Source: Microbacterium testaceum StLB037
GTDB lineage: Bacteria; Actinomycetota; Actinomycetes; Actinomycetales; Microbacteriaceae
DNA length: 64,000 nucleotides
NCBI RefSeq assembly: GCF_000202635.1
Contig: NC_015125.1
Location: forward strand, 2,604,001-2,668,000
Direction of reading: 5' to 3'
A program made the translations under genes and the position numbers. The notes under the pieces are model-generated. The model did not search any database and had not been told where the DNA came from. It saw only the letters and a program-made list of their open reading frames with translations. Shown piece by piece: positions 40,720 to 50,014 of the stretch (position 1 is its first letter; each line of letters opens with the position of its first letter).

Positions 40720-42218
40720 CCCCCCTCGACCTTGCCGCGCTGCTGGCGCACCCCGCGAACGGCGGAATCCGCGTCGTGGTGGAGGCGGCGGACGCCTTTG
40801 CGGGGGTCGTGGTCGCGGCGCGCGAGGCGATGCTGCCCGCCCGCGGGGCGGGCGAACTCGCCGCCCTCACCGAGCCGCCGCCCACGGCCCCCTGGCAGCA
40901 GGACGCTCTCGTCCGCCGCGTCCGGGACCGCGGCTTCCCCGGACTCGCCCTGTCGGGAGCCGAGGTCCTCGGCGCGGGAAGCCGCCGGCTCGCCGCGCGA
41001 CTGGGGCTGACGGTGCTCGAGGTCGACGACCCGATGGCGCTCGCGCGCGCCGGCTGGGAGCTCGTGCAGGGGCGTGACGCCCTCACGCTCGGGTACGTCC
41101 GCCGGGTCGCCCAGTCCATCGAATACTCGGCGTCGCATCTCGCCGACCTGCTTCGGCACCTCTCGGCCAGCGTCGGACACGGGGTCGCCCTCATCGACGC
41201 CGAGGGCGTCCTGCTCGAGGCCGGCGGGCACCTGCCCGAGGCCGTGCGGGCCGCGATCGACGTCGGCCTCTGGCAGGACGCGGTCTCGGTCGCCGAGGGG
41301 GCGGCCGCGTCGGTGCGCGTCGACAGCCCGAGCCGTGCGGGATTGCGCTTGGCGATGTTCGGTGCGGGGCTCAGCCCCGCGCAGTTGGCGGCGCTCGCGG
41401 TCGCCGCAGAGGTCGCGATGCCGGCGGTCGCCGCGCGCATCCTCATCGACGAGGTGGCCGACGTGAGCGATGCCGCCGTGGCATCCGGTCTCCTACGCGA
41501 GTTCCTCGAAGCGCGGGATGCACGCGACCCCGACGTCGAGCAGCGCATGAGCGAGCGCGGGTGGCGGACGGGCGGATACCACCTCGCCTTCCGGATCGCG
41601 GGGCGCCGTCGCCTGGAGACCCTCGAGCTGCTGCGATTCGTGCGCCGGAGCCTCGCGACCCTGCCCGTCGACTCGCAGGCGGTCACCAGCGGTCGCGGTA
41701 TCACGGGGTGGTTGAGCTTCGCCGAGCCGCCGCCCGCCCCGCGCCTCGACGAACATGTCGCGTCGCTGCGAGCACTTCACGACGGCGCTCGGCGGTCGTT
41801 CGACGTCGCCACCGGCATCGGTGCGCTCGACAGCGGCGCGGGCGGACTGCTGACGAGCATCGACGGGGCAGTGGACGGTGCGCGCATCGCCGCGGCCCGA
41901 GCAGCGACCGGATGGTTCGTGCGCGTCGACGCCCTCGGCATCGAGCAGGTCCTGCTGTCGTGGGCGGGGTCGGACACGTTCGTCCCCGCCGCGGAATCGC
42001 TGCTGGCGCCCCTCGCGTCGCAGGGGCCCGAGCTTCTCGAGACCCTCACCGCGTACCTCGATCACGAATCGGGCGTGTCGGCGACGGCCGCGGCGCTCGG
42101 GCTCCACCGAAACACGGTCGCGATGCGGATCGCCCGCGCCCAGGAGCTCCTCGGCGTCGACCTCACCGACACCGACGCGCGCCTCGCCCTGCATCTCGCC
42201 TGCCGCGCGCTGCGCTGA
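40716..42218 (+). CDS. PucR-family transcriptional regulator
   Basis: 500 residues. The C-terminal DNA-binding domain reads LETLTAYLDHESGVSATAAALG, followed by LHRNTVAMRIARAQELLG, the PucR/CdaR helix-turn-helix. The N-terminal 150 residues form a ligand-binding domain like that of purine-catabolism PucR proteins, and a GGDEF-like CdaR domain may sit in between. PucR proteins activate nitrogen-heterocycle catabolic genes in response to an intermediate. It is the last gene of the DUF917 operon and probably controls it through the palindrome at 34464-34482. The following 230 bases (42219-42448) hold only promoter-type sequence. Confidence 0.85.
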   Translation: MTPLDLAALLAHPANGGIRVVVEAADAFAGVVVAAREAMLPARGAGELAALTEPPPTAPWQQDALVRRVRDRGFPGLALSGAEVLGAGSRRLAARLGLTVLEVDDPMALARAGWELVQGRDALTLGYVRRVAQSIEYSASHLADLLRHLSASVGHGVALIDAEGVLLEAGGHLPEAVRAAIDVGLWQDAVSVAEGAAASVRVDSPSRAGLRLAMFGAGLSPAQLAALAVAAEVAMPAVAARILIDEVADVSDAAVASGLLREFLEARDARDPDVEQRMSERGWRTGGYHLAFRIAGRRRLETLELLRFVRRSLATLPVDSQAVTSGRGITGWLSFAEPPPAPRLDEHVASLRALHDGARRSFDVATGIGALDSGAGGLLTSIDGAVDGARIAAARAATGWFVRVDALGIEQVLLSWAGSDTFVPAAESLLAPLASQGPELLETLTAYLDHESGVSATAAALGLHRNTVAMRIARAQELLGVDLTDTDARLALHLACRALR

Positions 42219-42372
42219 GGTCTGGCGGGGCGGGGCTCGCGGCGGGCGCCGGGGCCCGTGCCGTCGTGCGGAGTCCGTGCGCGCCACGCCGGTTCGGGAT
42301 GCCGCGGGCTCCGCGTCTCGGGACGGAGTCCGCGGGACGGTGCCCGGGGTCTCAGCGCCCGGCAGGGTTGCG

Positions 42373-42400
42373 CAGAAACCTGACACGTGTAAGGTTTCTG
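42373..42400. promoter_or_regulatory. 28-base near-perfect palindromic operator upstream of the secreted hydrolase
   Basis: A 28-base palindrome with 13 of 14 symmetric positions: left CAGAAACCTGACAC, right GTGTAAGGTTTCTG, centred on ACACGTGT. It starts 76 bases before the hydrolase start codon. The downstream TetR or LacI protein of the same locus is the likely ligand. Confidence 0.65.
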
Positions 42401-42448
42401 ACCAGCGAGCTCCATCCCCCCGGAGCGCTTTCGATGAGGAGAGCAGTC

Positions 42449-44059
42449 ATGAAGCACACCCTCGCGGCATCCACCGCGATCGTCGGACTCGTCCTGGGCG
42501 GTTTCGCCGCCTCTGGTCCCGCCGTCGCCGCACCGCCCGCGGCGGCTGACAGACCCGGACCTCCCGGGCACGCCGGCCCGCCCGCGCACGCCGGCCCCGG
42601 CGCGCGCGACCTCGAGCGCTACGCCGCAGACACCTGGACCTCCCTCGCCGCGATGGCCCACGAGAACACCGGCCTGCCCGACGACAACATCGGCGGTGCG
42701 CTCGATGAGGCCACGGCATCCGGTTACACCTCGCCGACGAACATCGGCGGTTACCTCTGGTCGACGGTGACCGCGCGCGACCTGGGGATCATCAGCGCCG
42801 ACGAAGCGCGCGAGCGCCTGGCCGCCACCGTCTCGACGCTCGAGACCATGGAGCGCAACGAGGGAAGCGGCATGTACTACAACTGGTACGCGCCCGACAC
42901 CGGTGCCAAGCTCGAGATCTTCCCGACCTCGGGCGAGGTCATCCACCCGTTCCTCAGCACGGTCGACAACGGCTGGCTCGCGGCGGGGCTGCGGATCGTC
43001 CGCGAGGCGGAGTCGACGCTCGCCGACCGCGCCGACGCGTTGTACGAGTCGATGGACTTCTCGGCGTTCTTCGACACCGCGGGGGCCGCGGGCCTGCCCG
43101 CCGGCACCAACCGCGGCGGCTTCTGGGAGGCTCCTCCCGGCGACGGCTGCGCGGTCGAGGCGCCGATGTACAACGGCAGCGGTGAGACCGCGTTCTACAC
43201 GTGTCACCACTACGACACGACGGTCAGCGAGAGCCGCATCGCGACGTACCTGGGGATCGCGGAGGGTTCGATCCCGGCATCCGGTCTGTACGGCACGCAT
43301 CGCACCATGCCCGCGGGCTGCGACTGGGCGTGGCAGGAGCAGCTGCCGACCGGTGAGACCCGCACCTACGACGGCGTCGACGTCTACGAGGGCGTGTATT
43401 CCTACGACGGGATGAGCTTCGCGCCGAGCTGGGGCGGCAGCATGTTCGAGGCGCTCATGCCCGACCTCCTCATCCCTGAGGCGGAATGGGGCCCGCGCTC
43501 CTGGGGCGTGAACCACCCGATCACCGTCGAGGTGCAGAAGCGGCACGGCCTGAAGGAAGCCGGCTACGGGTACTGGGGCTTCTCGCCCGCCAGCAACCCG
43601 TTCGGCGGCTACAGCGAATACGGCGTCGACATCGCCGGCATCCGGTCCGATGGATACACCTCGGATGCCGAGAAGACCGACGTCGACGTCGACCGCCCCG
43701 GCTGCACCGAGGGGACGAACCCGAACCCGACGTTCGGCGACGGGGTCGTCACCCCGCACGCGGCGTTCCTCGCTCTGCCGTACGACCGGCCCGGGGTGCT
43801 GAAGAACCTGCGCGGTCTGGAGAAGAAGCTCGGCGCGTACGGTCCCGGCGGGTTCTACGACGCGGTCGCGGTGAAGAGCGGGACGATCGCCGAGCGATAC
43901 CTCTCGCTCGACCAGTCGATGATCATGGCGGCGATCGGCAACGCGCTGACCGACGACTCCCTGAAGGACTACATGGTCGATGACAGGATGGAGCAGAACC
44001 TCCGGCCCGCCATCGAACAGCAGGTCTTCGGCTCGTCGTGGGGCGCGTCGCGTCCCTGA
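42449..44059 (+). CDS. Secreted glycoamylase-like (GH144-type) protein
   Basis: 536 residues; AGGAGA lies seven bases before the ATG. A Sec signal peptide is clear (MKHTLAASTAIVGLVLGGFA, cleavage near AVAAPP), followed by a Pro/Gly/His-rich linker to about residue 50. The catalytic domain shows ENTGLPDDNI, TSPTNIGGYLWSTVTARDLG and YYNWY, as in the glycoamylase/DUF3131 fold of (alpha/alpha)6 barrels, which includes GH144 endo-beta-1,2-glucanases. With an ABC sugar importer, GH3 enzyme and LacI nearby, extracellular cleavage of a beta-glucan (beta-1,2 if GH144) is a reasonable inference. The specificity is unproven. Confidence 0.78.
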   Translation: MKHTLAASTAIVGLVLGGFAASGPAVAAPPAAADRPGPPGHAGPPAHAGPGARDLERYAADTWTSLAAMAHENTGLPDDNIGGALDEATASGYTSPTNIGGYLWSTVTARDLGIISADEARERLAATVSTLETMERNEGSGMYYNWYAPDTGAKLEIFPTSGEVIHPFLSTVDNGWLAAGLRIVREAESTLADRADALYESMDFSAFFDTAGAAGLPAGTNRGGFWEAPPGDGCAVEAPMYNGSGETAFYTCHHYDTTVSESRIATYLGIAEGSIPASGLYGTHRTMPAGCDWAWQEQLPTGETRTYDGVDVYEGVYSYDGMSFAPSWGGSMFEALMPDLLIPEAEWGPRSWGVNHPITVEVQKRHGLKEAGYGYWGFSPASNPFGGYSEYGVDIAGIRSDGYTSDAEKTDVDVDRPGCTEGTNPNPTFGDGVVTPHAAFLALPYDRPGVLKNLRGLEKKLGAYGPGGFYDAVAVKSGTIAERYLSLDQSMIMAAIGNALTDDSLKDYMVDDRMEQNLRPAIEQQVFGSSWGASRP

Positions 44060-44135
44060 CGGATCGATCCTCGATGCCCGGTGCCTCTCGGAGGTGCCGG
44101 GCATCGGTGTGTCCGGAACGGGGGAGAGGATGCCG

Positions 44136-44741
44136 ATGACCGACGCACCTGCGCCCCGCGCGCGCCGCGGGAGCTACGCGAAGGGGCAGCAGACGCGTCA
44201 GCGCATCGTCGACGAGGCGGTGGTGGTGTTCGGGCGATCGGGTGTCACGGCCGGGTCGCTCCGCGAGGTCGCGACGCGGGTGGCCCTGACCCCCGCCGGG
44301 CTCATGCACCACTTCGCGTCCAAGGAGGAGCTGTTCGCCGAGGTGCTGCGCCAGCGCGACGAGCGTGTCCGGGCGGCGGCGGGCGATCCGCACGAGCACA
44401 CCCTCGTCGAGCAGATGCAGAAGGTCGTCGCGCACAACGCCACCACCCGCGGCCTCACCTCGCTCTACACCCTCGTCGTCGCCGAGGCGGGCGACCCCGC
44501 CCATCCCTCGCACGAGGCCTTCGCGGAGAGGTACCGGCACGGCGCCGAGACCGCCGCCGACCTGCTGCGCGCGGGTCAGGCCGCGGGTGAGGTGCGGGCC
44601 GACATCGATCCCGCGCGGGCGGCTCGGCTGTTGAGCGCCGTGATGGACGGACTGCAGCAGCAGTGGCTCCTGGACGACTCGGTCGACATGCCCGCGCTGT
44701 TCGCCGAGTTCGTGCGGGGGTACCTGCGGCCGCCGGCCTGA
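44136..44741 (+). CDS. TetR-family transcriptional regulator
   Basis: 201 residues; GGAGAGG six bases upstream selects the ATG at 44136 over one six bases earlier. RRGSYAKGQQTRQRIVDEAV leads into a helix-turn-helix around SLREVATRVALTPAGLMHHF, then FASKEELF. The C-terminal part is the helical sensor domain. It lies 76 bases after the hydrolase and before the ABC importer genes, so it is likely a local regulator; the palindrome at 42373-42400 is a candidate site. A neighbouring LacI gene could also control the locus. The ligand is unknown. Confidence 0.85.
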   Translation: MTDAPAPRARRGSYAKGQQTRQRIVDEAVVVFGRSGVTAGSLREVATRVALTPAGLMHHFASKEELFAEVLRQRDERVRAAAGDPHEHTLVEQMQKVVAHNATTRGLTSLYTLVVAEAGDPAHPSHEAFAERYRHGAETAADLLRAGQAAGEVRADIDPARAARLLSAVMDGLQQQWLLDDSVDMPALFAEFVRGYLRPPA

Positions 44742-44765
44742 GTCCCGGGGGCGTCACCCGGCACG

Positions 44766-44843
44766 CGAGACCGCACGCTCCGCACGAGACCGCACGCTGT
44801 GGCGAGCGAATGCGTGCGCTCTCGTGAAAGTCATGCTGTCTCG
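44766..44843. repeat. Intergenic inverted repeat, degenerate member of the GATCACACGATC family
   Basis: Arms 44766-44798 and 44811-44843 pair at about 24 of 33 positions. The left arm has two CGAGACCGCACGCT units, matching the two-unit layout of the copies at 4430, 51166 and 56957. It lies between the TetR gene and the ABC importer promoter. Confidence 0.5.
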
Positions 44844-44960
44844 GCGACGCTGGTCCCGTCCCGGCGCGGGCGGCTTGCGCGACGTAGGTTATGCGCTTAA
44901 ACTCGATCACGACGTGCAGAGAGCGCCCGACGACGGGTGCCTGGTTCGAGGAGGAACACC

Positions 44961-46223
44961 ATGAAGAAGACCCGATGGAGCGCCGTGGCCGTGATCGCCG
45001 CGGCGGCGATCGCCCTCACCGGCTGTGGGCGCACCTCCGACACCGGATCCGGCCCCAGCGAGGCGGGCACGATCGGTGACGCCAAGGCCGAGGGCACTCT
45101 CACCATGTGGGCGATGGGTGCCGAGGGCGAGGCGCTGCCCGACTTCGTCAAGACGTTCGAGGAGGCCAACCCCGGAGTGACCGTCAACGTCACACCCGTG
45201 CCGTGGGATGCCGCGTACAGCAAGTTCCAGACGGCGATCGCCGGCGGCAACACCCCCGACCTCGCCATGGTCGGCTCGACCTGGATGGCCGACTTCGGCG
45301 ACGCGCTGCAGACGGTTCCCACCGACCTCTCCACCGACGGCATGTTCCCCGGCGCGGTCGACTCCACCAAGATCGACGACCGGGCGACCGGCGTCCCCTG
45401 GTATGTCGACACCCGCGTCCTCTACTACCGCACCGACATCGCGGCGCAGGCCGGCTGGACCTCGGCTCCCACCACCTGGGACGACCTGAAGAAGATGGCC
45501 GCCGACATGCAGGCCAAGGGCGGCGCCGACTACGGCATCCGTCTCCCCTCGGGCAACGACTCGTTCCAGGGGAACCTCTGGATGCCGTGGTCGAACGGCG
45601 CCGAGCTGGAGGACGGCTCCACGTGGACCCTCGACACCCCCGAGACCACCGAGGCGTTCGAGTACTACCAGAGCTTCTACACCGACGGCATCGCGAACCC
45701 CGCCGCCGACCGCTCGGCCGGCGCGCAGGAGGCGGACTTCGTCTCGGGCAAGACCCCGATGTTCATCGACGGGCCGGCCTTCATCGGTCTGCTCGAAGAC
45801 CTCGGCGGCGAGGGCTTCAGCGACAAGATCTCGACCGCGGTCCTGCCGGCCAAGGAGTCCTCGACCTCATTCAGCGGTGGCTCGAACCTCGCCGTGTTCG
45901 ACAACTCGAAGAACGCCGCGAGCGCCTGGAAGCTCGTGCAGTGGCTGAGCGAGCCCGAGACGCAGGCCGCCTGGTACGAGGCGACCGGTGACCTCCCCGC
46001 TGTCCAGGATGCCTGGAAGTCCGACGCCCTGTCCTCGTCGAAGACCCTCGCCGCTTTCGGTACCCAGCTCGAGACCGCCAAGTCGGTGCCCGCCGTCACC
46101 ACGTGGGTGCAGGTCGCCGCGGCCGGTGACGCGATGCTCGAGAAGCTCCGCCTCGGCCAGCAGAGCCCGGCCGACGGGCTGAAGGAGCTCCAGGCCACCG
46201 CGGACCAGCTGGGTCTGGGCTGA
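44961..46223 (+). CDS. Carbohydrate ABC transporter substrate-binding lipoprotein
   Basis: 420 residues with GAGGAGG before the ATG. The signal peptide ends in the lipobox LTGC (Cys22), so it is anchored outside the membrane. TMWAMGAEGEALPDFVKTFE and VNVTPVPWDAAYSKFQTAIA are typical of family-1 extracellular sugar-binding proteins. It delivers an oligosaccharide to the two permeases that follow. The preceding region has a TAGGTT box overlapping a partial GCGC-centred palindrome (about 44885-44905) that may be a LacI operator. No ATPase gene is in the operon; such CUT1 systems in actinobacteria often share one MsiK-like ATPase elsewhere. Confidence 0.9.
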   Translation: MKKTRWSAVAVIAAAAIALTGCGRTSDTGSGPSEAGTIGDAKAEGTLTMWAMGAEGEALPDFVKTFEEANPGVTVNVTPVPWDAAYSKFQTAIAGGNTPDLAMVGSTWMADFGDALQTVPTDLSTDGMFPGAVDSTKIDDRATGVPWYVDTRVLYYRTDIAAQAGWTSAPTTWDDLKKMAADMQAKGGADYGIRLPSGNDSFQGNLWMPWSNGAELEDGSTWTLDTPETTEAFEYYQSFYTDGIANPAADRSAGAQEADFVSGKTPMFIDGPAFIGLLEDLGGEGFSDKISTAVLPAKESSTSFSGGSNLAVFDNSKNAASAWKLVQWLSEPETQAAWYEATGDLPAVQDAWKSDALSSSKTLAAFGTQLETAKSVPAVTTWVQVAAAGDAMLEKLRLGQQSPADGLKELQATADQLGLG

Positions 46224-46227
46224 GACC

Positions 46228-47175
46228 ATGACGCAGGCAGTCGTGGGTGCGGCCGGGCGGGCTCCGGCCCCCGGTCGCACCCGCGCCGGCGGGGCGTCGA
46301 GCCGCCGCCGGCGCCAGGGATGGGTCGCGTGGGGCTTCGCCCTGCCGTTCGTCGCGGTCTTCGCGGTCTTCATGGTCGTGCCGATCGTCGGCTCCTTCGC
46401 GATGTCGTTCACCGACTTCACGGCGCGCGACATCCGCTCGCCGTTCGCGGTGAACTTCGTCGGACTCGAGCAGTACGCGGGGGTCCTCACCGACCCCGTC
46501 TTCCTCACGTCGCTGGGCGTGACCGCGACGTTCGTCGTGGTCGGCATCCCGGTCACGATGGCGGTCGCGCTGGCCCTCGCCCTCGCGCTGAACGCCAGCA
46601 AGGGACGGTTCGTCTCGATCCTGCGTGTGGGCTTCTACGCCCCGGTCGTGACGAGCATCGTCGCGGTGGCCGTCGTCTGGCGCTACATCCTGCAGCCGGA
46701 AGGCCTGCTCAACTCGGCGCTCGCGATCATCGGCATCCAGGGTCCGGACTGGCTCAACGACACCCGTACCGCGCTTCCCTCGCTCATCGCGATGGCGGTC
46801 TGGCGCAACGTCGGCACGCTCATGGTGATCTTCCTCGCGGGGCTCCAGGCGATCCCCACCGACGTCAAGGAGGCCGCCCTCATGGACGGCGCCTCGTCGC
46901 GGCGCCGCCTGACCTCGGTCACGCTCCCGCTGCTGCGCCCCACCCTGCTGCTCGGCGCGGTGCTCATCTCCGTCGGTTTCCTGCAGTTCTTCGAGGAGGC
47001 GTTCGTGATGACCCAGGGCGGGCCGCTCAACTCCACCCTCTCGGTGGCCTATTACACGTTCAAGCAGTTCGGCTTCGGGCAGTACGGCACGGCCTCGGCC
47101 GCGAGCTACCTGCTGTTCCTCGCGATCGCGCTGCTCAGCCTGGTGCAGTTCCGCGTGCTGCGCTCGAAGGATTGA
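46228..47175 (+). CDS. Carbohydrate ABC transporter permease (MalF-like)
   Basis: 315 residues, four bases after the binding protein gene. Six membrane helices are visible after an arginine-rich tail, and EAALMDGASSRRRLTSVTLP is the EAA loop that contacts the ATPase. It matches the CUT1 MalF/UgpA-type inner-membrane subunit. Together with the next gene it forms the channel. The sugar is unknown; the locus context favours beta-glucan oligosaccharides released by the secreted hydrolase. Confidence 0.9.
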   Translation: MTQAVVGAAGRAPAPGRTRAGGASSRRRRQGWVAWGFALPFVAVFAVFMVVPIVGSFAMSFTDFTARDIRSPFAVNFVGLEQYAGVLTDPVFLTSLGVTATFVVVGIPVTMAVALALALALNASKGRFVSILRVGFYAPVVTSIVAVAVVWRYILQPEGLLNSALAIIGIQGPDWLNDTRTALPSLIAMAVWRNVGTLMVIFLAGLQAIPTDVKEAALMDGASSRRRLTSVTLPLLRPTLLLGAVLISVGFLQFFEEAFVMTQGGPLNSTLSVAYYTFKQFGFGQYGTASAASYLLFLAIALLSLVQFRVLRSKD

Positions 47176-47186
47176 GGGTGGATGCC

Positions 47187-48083
47187 ATGACACTCACGTC
47201 TCCCGCGGCTCCGGCCGCCGTCGCCGAAGCGACGCGGCCGCCGCGTCGCCGCCGCGCCGACAAGCGCGTCACCCCCGGGCGCGCACTCACCTACACCGTG
47301 CTCGTCGTGGGCCTGATCGTGTGGGTCCTTCCCTTCGCCTGGATGCTGCTGGGCTCGGTCAAGACGCAGCGCGAGATCCTGCAGCGCCCGCCCACGTGGT
47401 GGCCGCAGGCGTTCACCTGGGACAACTTCGGCGCCTGGTTCGGGCAGCTGAACTTCGGGCAGTTCTTCGGCAACAGCATCCTCGTGGCGCTGTTCACGGT
47501 CGCGGGCAACCTCGTGTTCTGCTCGATGGTCGGCTACGCGCTGGCGAAGATGGACTTCCCCGGCAAGAAGGCGCTGTTCCTCGTCGTCATGGTGACGCTG
47601 ATGGTCCCCGGCGTCGTCACCTTCGTGCCGCTGTTCGTGATGGTCTCCTCGCTCGGCCTCGTCGACAGCTACGCGGCGCTGATCCTGCCGTTCGTCACCA
47701 CTCCGCTCGGGGTGTTCCTCATGCGGCAGTTCATGCTCGGCATCCCGGACCCGCTGCTCGAGGCTGCGCGTATCGACGGTGCCGGGGAGCTGCGCATCTT
47801 CGCGCGGATCGTGATGCCGCTGTGCGGGCCGCCGCTCGCGACCCTCGGCATCCTGACCTTCCTCGCCTCGTGGAACAACTTCCTCTGGCCGCTCGTGGCG
47901 GCGCAGACCGAGGCGAAGTACACCCTCCCGGTCGCCCTGTCGCTGTACTCGACGGGACAGAACGCCACCGACTACGGCCTGCTGCTCGCGGGGTCCGTGC
48001 TGGTGATCGCGCCGATCATCCTGCTGTTCGTCTTCCTGCAGCGCTACTTCATCCAGGGCATCGCCTCGACCGGCCTGAAGTGA
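47187..48083 (+). CDS. Carbohydrate ABC transporter permease (MalG-like)
   Basis: 298 residues from the ATG after GAGGGTGG. A basic N-terminal tail is followed by six membrane helices; EAARIDGAGELRIFARIVMP is the EAA loop, and the C-terminal RYFIQGIASTGLK is the typical MalG-type ending. It pairs with the preceding MalF-like protein. The next gene, a GH3 enzyme, follows after 62 bases, suggesting imported oligosaccharide is hydrolysed in the cytosol. Confidence 0.9.
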   Translation: MTLTSPAAPAAVAEATRPPRRRRADKRVTPGRALTYTVLVVGLIVWVLPFAWMLLGSVKTQREILQRPPTWWPQAFTWDNFGAWFGQLNFGQFFGNSILVALFTVAGNLVFCSMVGYALAKMDFPGKKALFLVVMVTLMVPGVVTFVPLFVMVSSLGLVDSYAALILPFVTTPLGVFLMRQFMLGIPDPLLEAARIDGAGELRIFARIVMPLCGPPLATLGILTFLASWNNFLWPLVAAQTEAKYTLPVALSLYSTGQNATDYGLLLAGSVLVIAPIILLFVFLQRYFIQGIASTGLK

Positions 48084-48145
48084 GGCGGGCGCCCGCCCCG
48101 CGCGGGCGGGCCCCGCACACCGCCGAGTCCCCGAAAGGACCCCCC

Positions 48146-50005
48146 ATGACCCACGCCCGCTTCCTCACCGCGCCCGACGGCACGCGCTTCCGCGACCTGA
48201 ACGGCAACGGCGTGATGGACCCGTACGAGAACCCGGCGCTGAGCGTCGAGGAGCGCACCGACGACCTCGTCTCGCGTCTCAGCCTCGAAGAGAAGGTCGG
48301 TCTGATGTTCCAGACCGTGATCGAGGTCGGCGACGAGGGCGAGCTGCTCGAGGCCCCCGGCAAGATCTCGAAGTCGCCGACGACGACCGTGGTGGTCGGC
48401 AAGCACATGAACCACTTCAACGTGCACGCCATCCGCACCGCCCGCCAGGCGGCGACCTGGAACAACAACCTGCAGGCACTGGCCGAGACGACGCCGCACG
48501 GCATCCCGGTCACCATCAGCACCGATCCGCGCCACGCGTTCGTCGAGAACACCGGTGTGGCGTTCTCGGCCGGCCCGTTCTCGCAGTGGCCCGAGGGTCT
48601 CGGGCTCGCGGCCCTCGACGACGTCGACACCGTGCGGGAGTTCGCCGAGGTCGCGCGGCGCGAGTACGTCGCCGTCGGCATTCGCGCGGCCCTCCACCCG
48701 CAGATCGACCTGGCCACCGAGCCGCGGTGGGGCCGCCAGGCGCAGACCCTGGGTCAGGATGCCGCCCGGGTCACCGAGTTCACCGCGGCCTACCTGCAGG
48801 GGTTCCAGGGCGACGAGCTCGGACCCGACAGCGTGGCCTGCACGACCAAGCACTTCCCGGGCGGCGGGCCGCAGCTAGACGGCGAGGACGCGCACTTCCC
48901 CTACGGCCGCGAGCAGGTGTACCCCGGCGGCATGTTCGACTACCACCTCGAGCCGTTCCGCGAGGCGATCCGCTGCGGCACCGCCGGGATGATGCCCTAC
49001 TACGGCATGCCGGTGGGCCTCGAGGTCGACGGCCTGCCGATCGAGGAGGTCGGCTTCGGCTACAACCGCCAGATCATCACGGGGTTGCTCCGCGAGCAGC
49101 TCGGCTACGACGGTGTCGTCGTCACCGACTGGGAGCTCGTCAACGACAACCACGTGGGCGATCAGGTGCTGCCCGCCCGCGCCTGGGGCGTCGAGCACCT
49201 CTCCGCCGTGGAGCGCATGGAGAAGATCCTGGATGCCGGGAGCGACCAGTTCGGCGGGGAGGAGTGCGTCGAGATGCTCGTCGACCTCGTCCGCGCGGGC
49301 CGGGTGAGCGAGGAGCGGATCGACGAGTCCGTCCGGCGCCTGCTGCGGGTGAAGTTCCAGCTCGGTCTGTTCGACGACCCGTACGTCGACGTCGACGAGG
49401 CCGAGCGCATCGTCGGCAACGCGGAGTTCCGTGCGCTGGGGGAGCGGGCGCAGGCGCATTCGCTCACCGTGCTCGTCAACGAGGGCGACGTGCTGCCCCT
49501 CCGCCCCGCGGGCGCGGTGTACATCGAGGGCTTCCGCCCTGACGATGTCGCCGAGCTCGGCCGGGTGGTCACCGACCCCGCGGAGGCGGACCTCGCGATC
49601 GTCCGCATCGGCGCGCCGTTCGACCCGCGCGACGACCTCTTCCTCGAGGCGTGGTTCCACCAGGGCTCTCTCGAGTTCGCGCCGGGTCTGGTGTACCGGT
49701 TGCAGCAGATCGCGGCATCCTGCCCTCTCATCCTCGTCGTGAACCTCGACCGGCCGGCGATCCTCACCCCCTTCGTGGGCCACGCCGCGGCGATCGTCGC
49801 CGACTACGGCAGCTCCTCGGCGGCCGTCCTCGACGCCCTCACCGGCCGCGTGCCCCCGCGCGGGCGTCTGCCGATCGAGATCCCCCGGTCGATGGATGCC
49901 GTGCGTTCCTCGCGCGAGGATGTACCGTCGGACACCGGCGACCCCGTCTTCCCCGTGCATCACGGGGTGGAGCTGAAGGTGTCGACCGGCGCGCAGAGGG
50001 GGTAA
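48146..50005 (+). CDS. GH3-family beta-glucosidase
   Basis: 619 residues; GAAAGGACC precedes the ATG. The N-terminal barrel contains TKHFPGGG, the GH3 substrate-binding KHF motif, and VVVTDWE with the likely nucleophile Asp328. The second domain, from about residue 430, has AQAHSLTVLVNEGDVLPL, the alpha/beta sandwich. There is no signal peptide, so it is cytosolic. GH3 enzymes release glucose from the non-reducing end of beta-oligosaccharides; beta-1,2 (sophorose) or other linkages cannot be told apart by eye. It is in one operon with the importer. Confidence 0.9.
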   Translation: MTHARFLTAPDGTRFRDLNGNGVMDPYENPALSVEERTDDLVSRLSLEEKVGLMFQTVIEVGDEGELLEAPGKISKSPTTTVVVGKHMNHFNVHAIRTARQAATWNNNLQALAETTPHGIPVTISTDPRHAFVENTGVAFSAGPFSQWPEGLGLAALDDVDTVREFAEVARREYVAVGIRAALHPQIDLATEPRWGRQAQTLGQDAARVTEFTAAYLQGFQGDELGPDSVACTTKHFPGGGPQLDGEDAHFPYGREQVYPGGMFDYHLEPFREAIRCGTAGMMPYYGMPVGLEVDGLPIEEVGFGYNRQIITGLLREQLGYDGVVVTDWELVNDNHVGDQVLPARAWGVEHLSAVERMEKILDAGSDQFGGEECVEMLVDLVRAGRVSEERIDESVRRLLRVKFQLGLFDDPYVDVDEAERIVGNAEFRALGERAQAHSLTVLVNEGDVLPLRPAGAVYIEGFRPDDVAELGRVVTDPAEADLAIVRIGAPFDPRDDLFLEAWFHQGSLEFAPGLVYRLQQIAASCPLILVVNLDRPAILTPFVGHAAAIVADYGSSSAAVLDALTGRVPPRGRLPIEIPRSMDAVRSSREDVPSDTGDPVFPVHHGVELKVSTGAQRG

Positions 50006-50014
50006 GGGCGGCTC

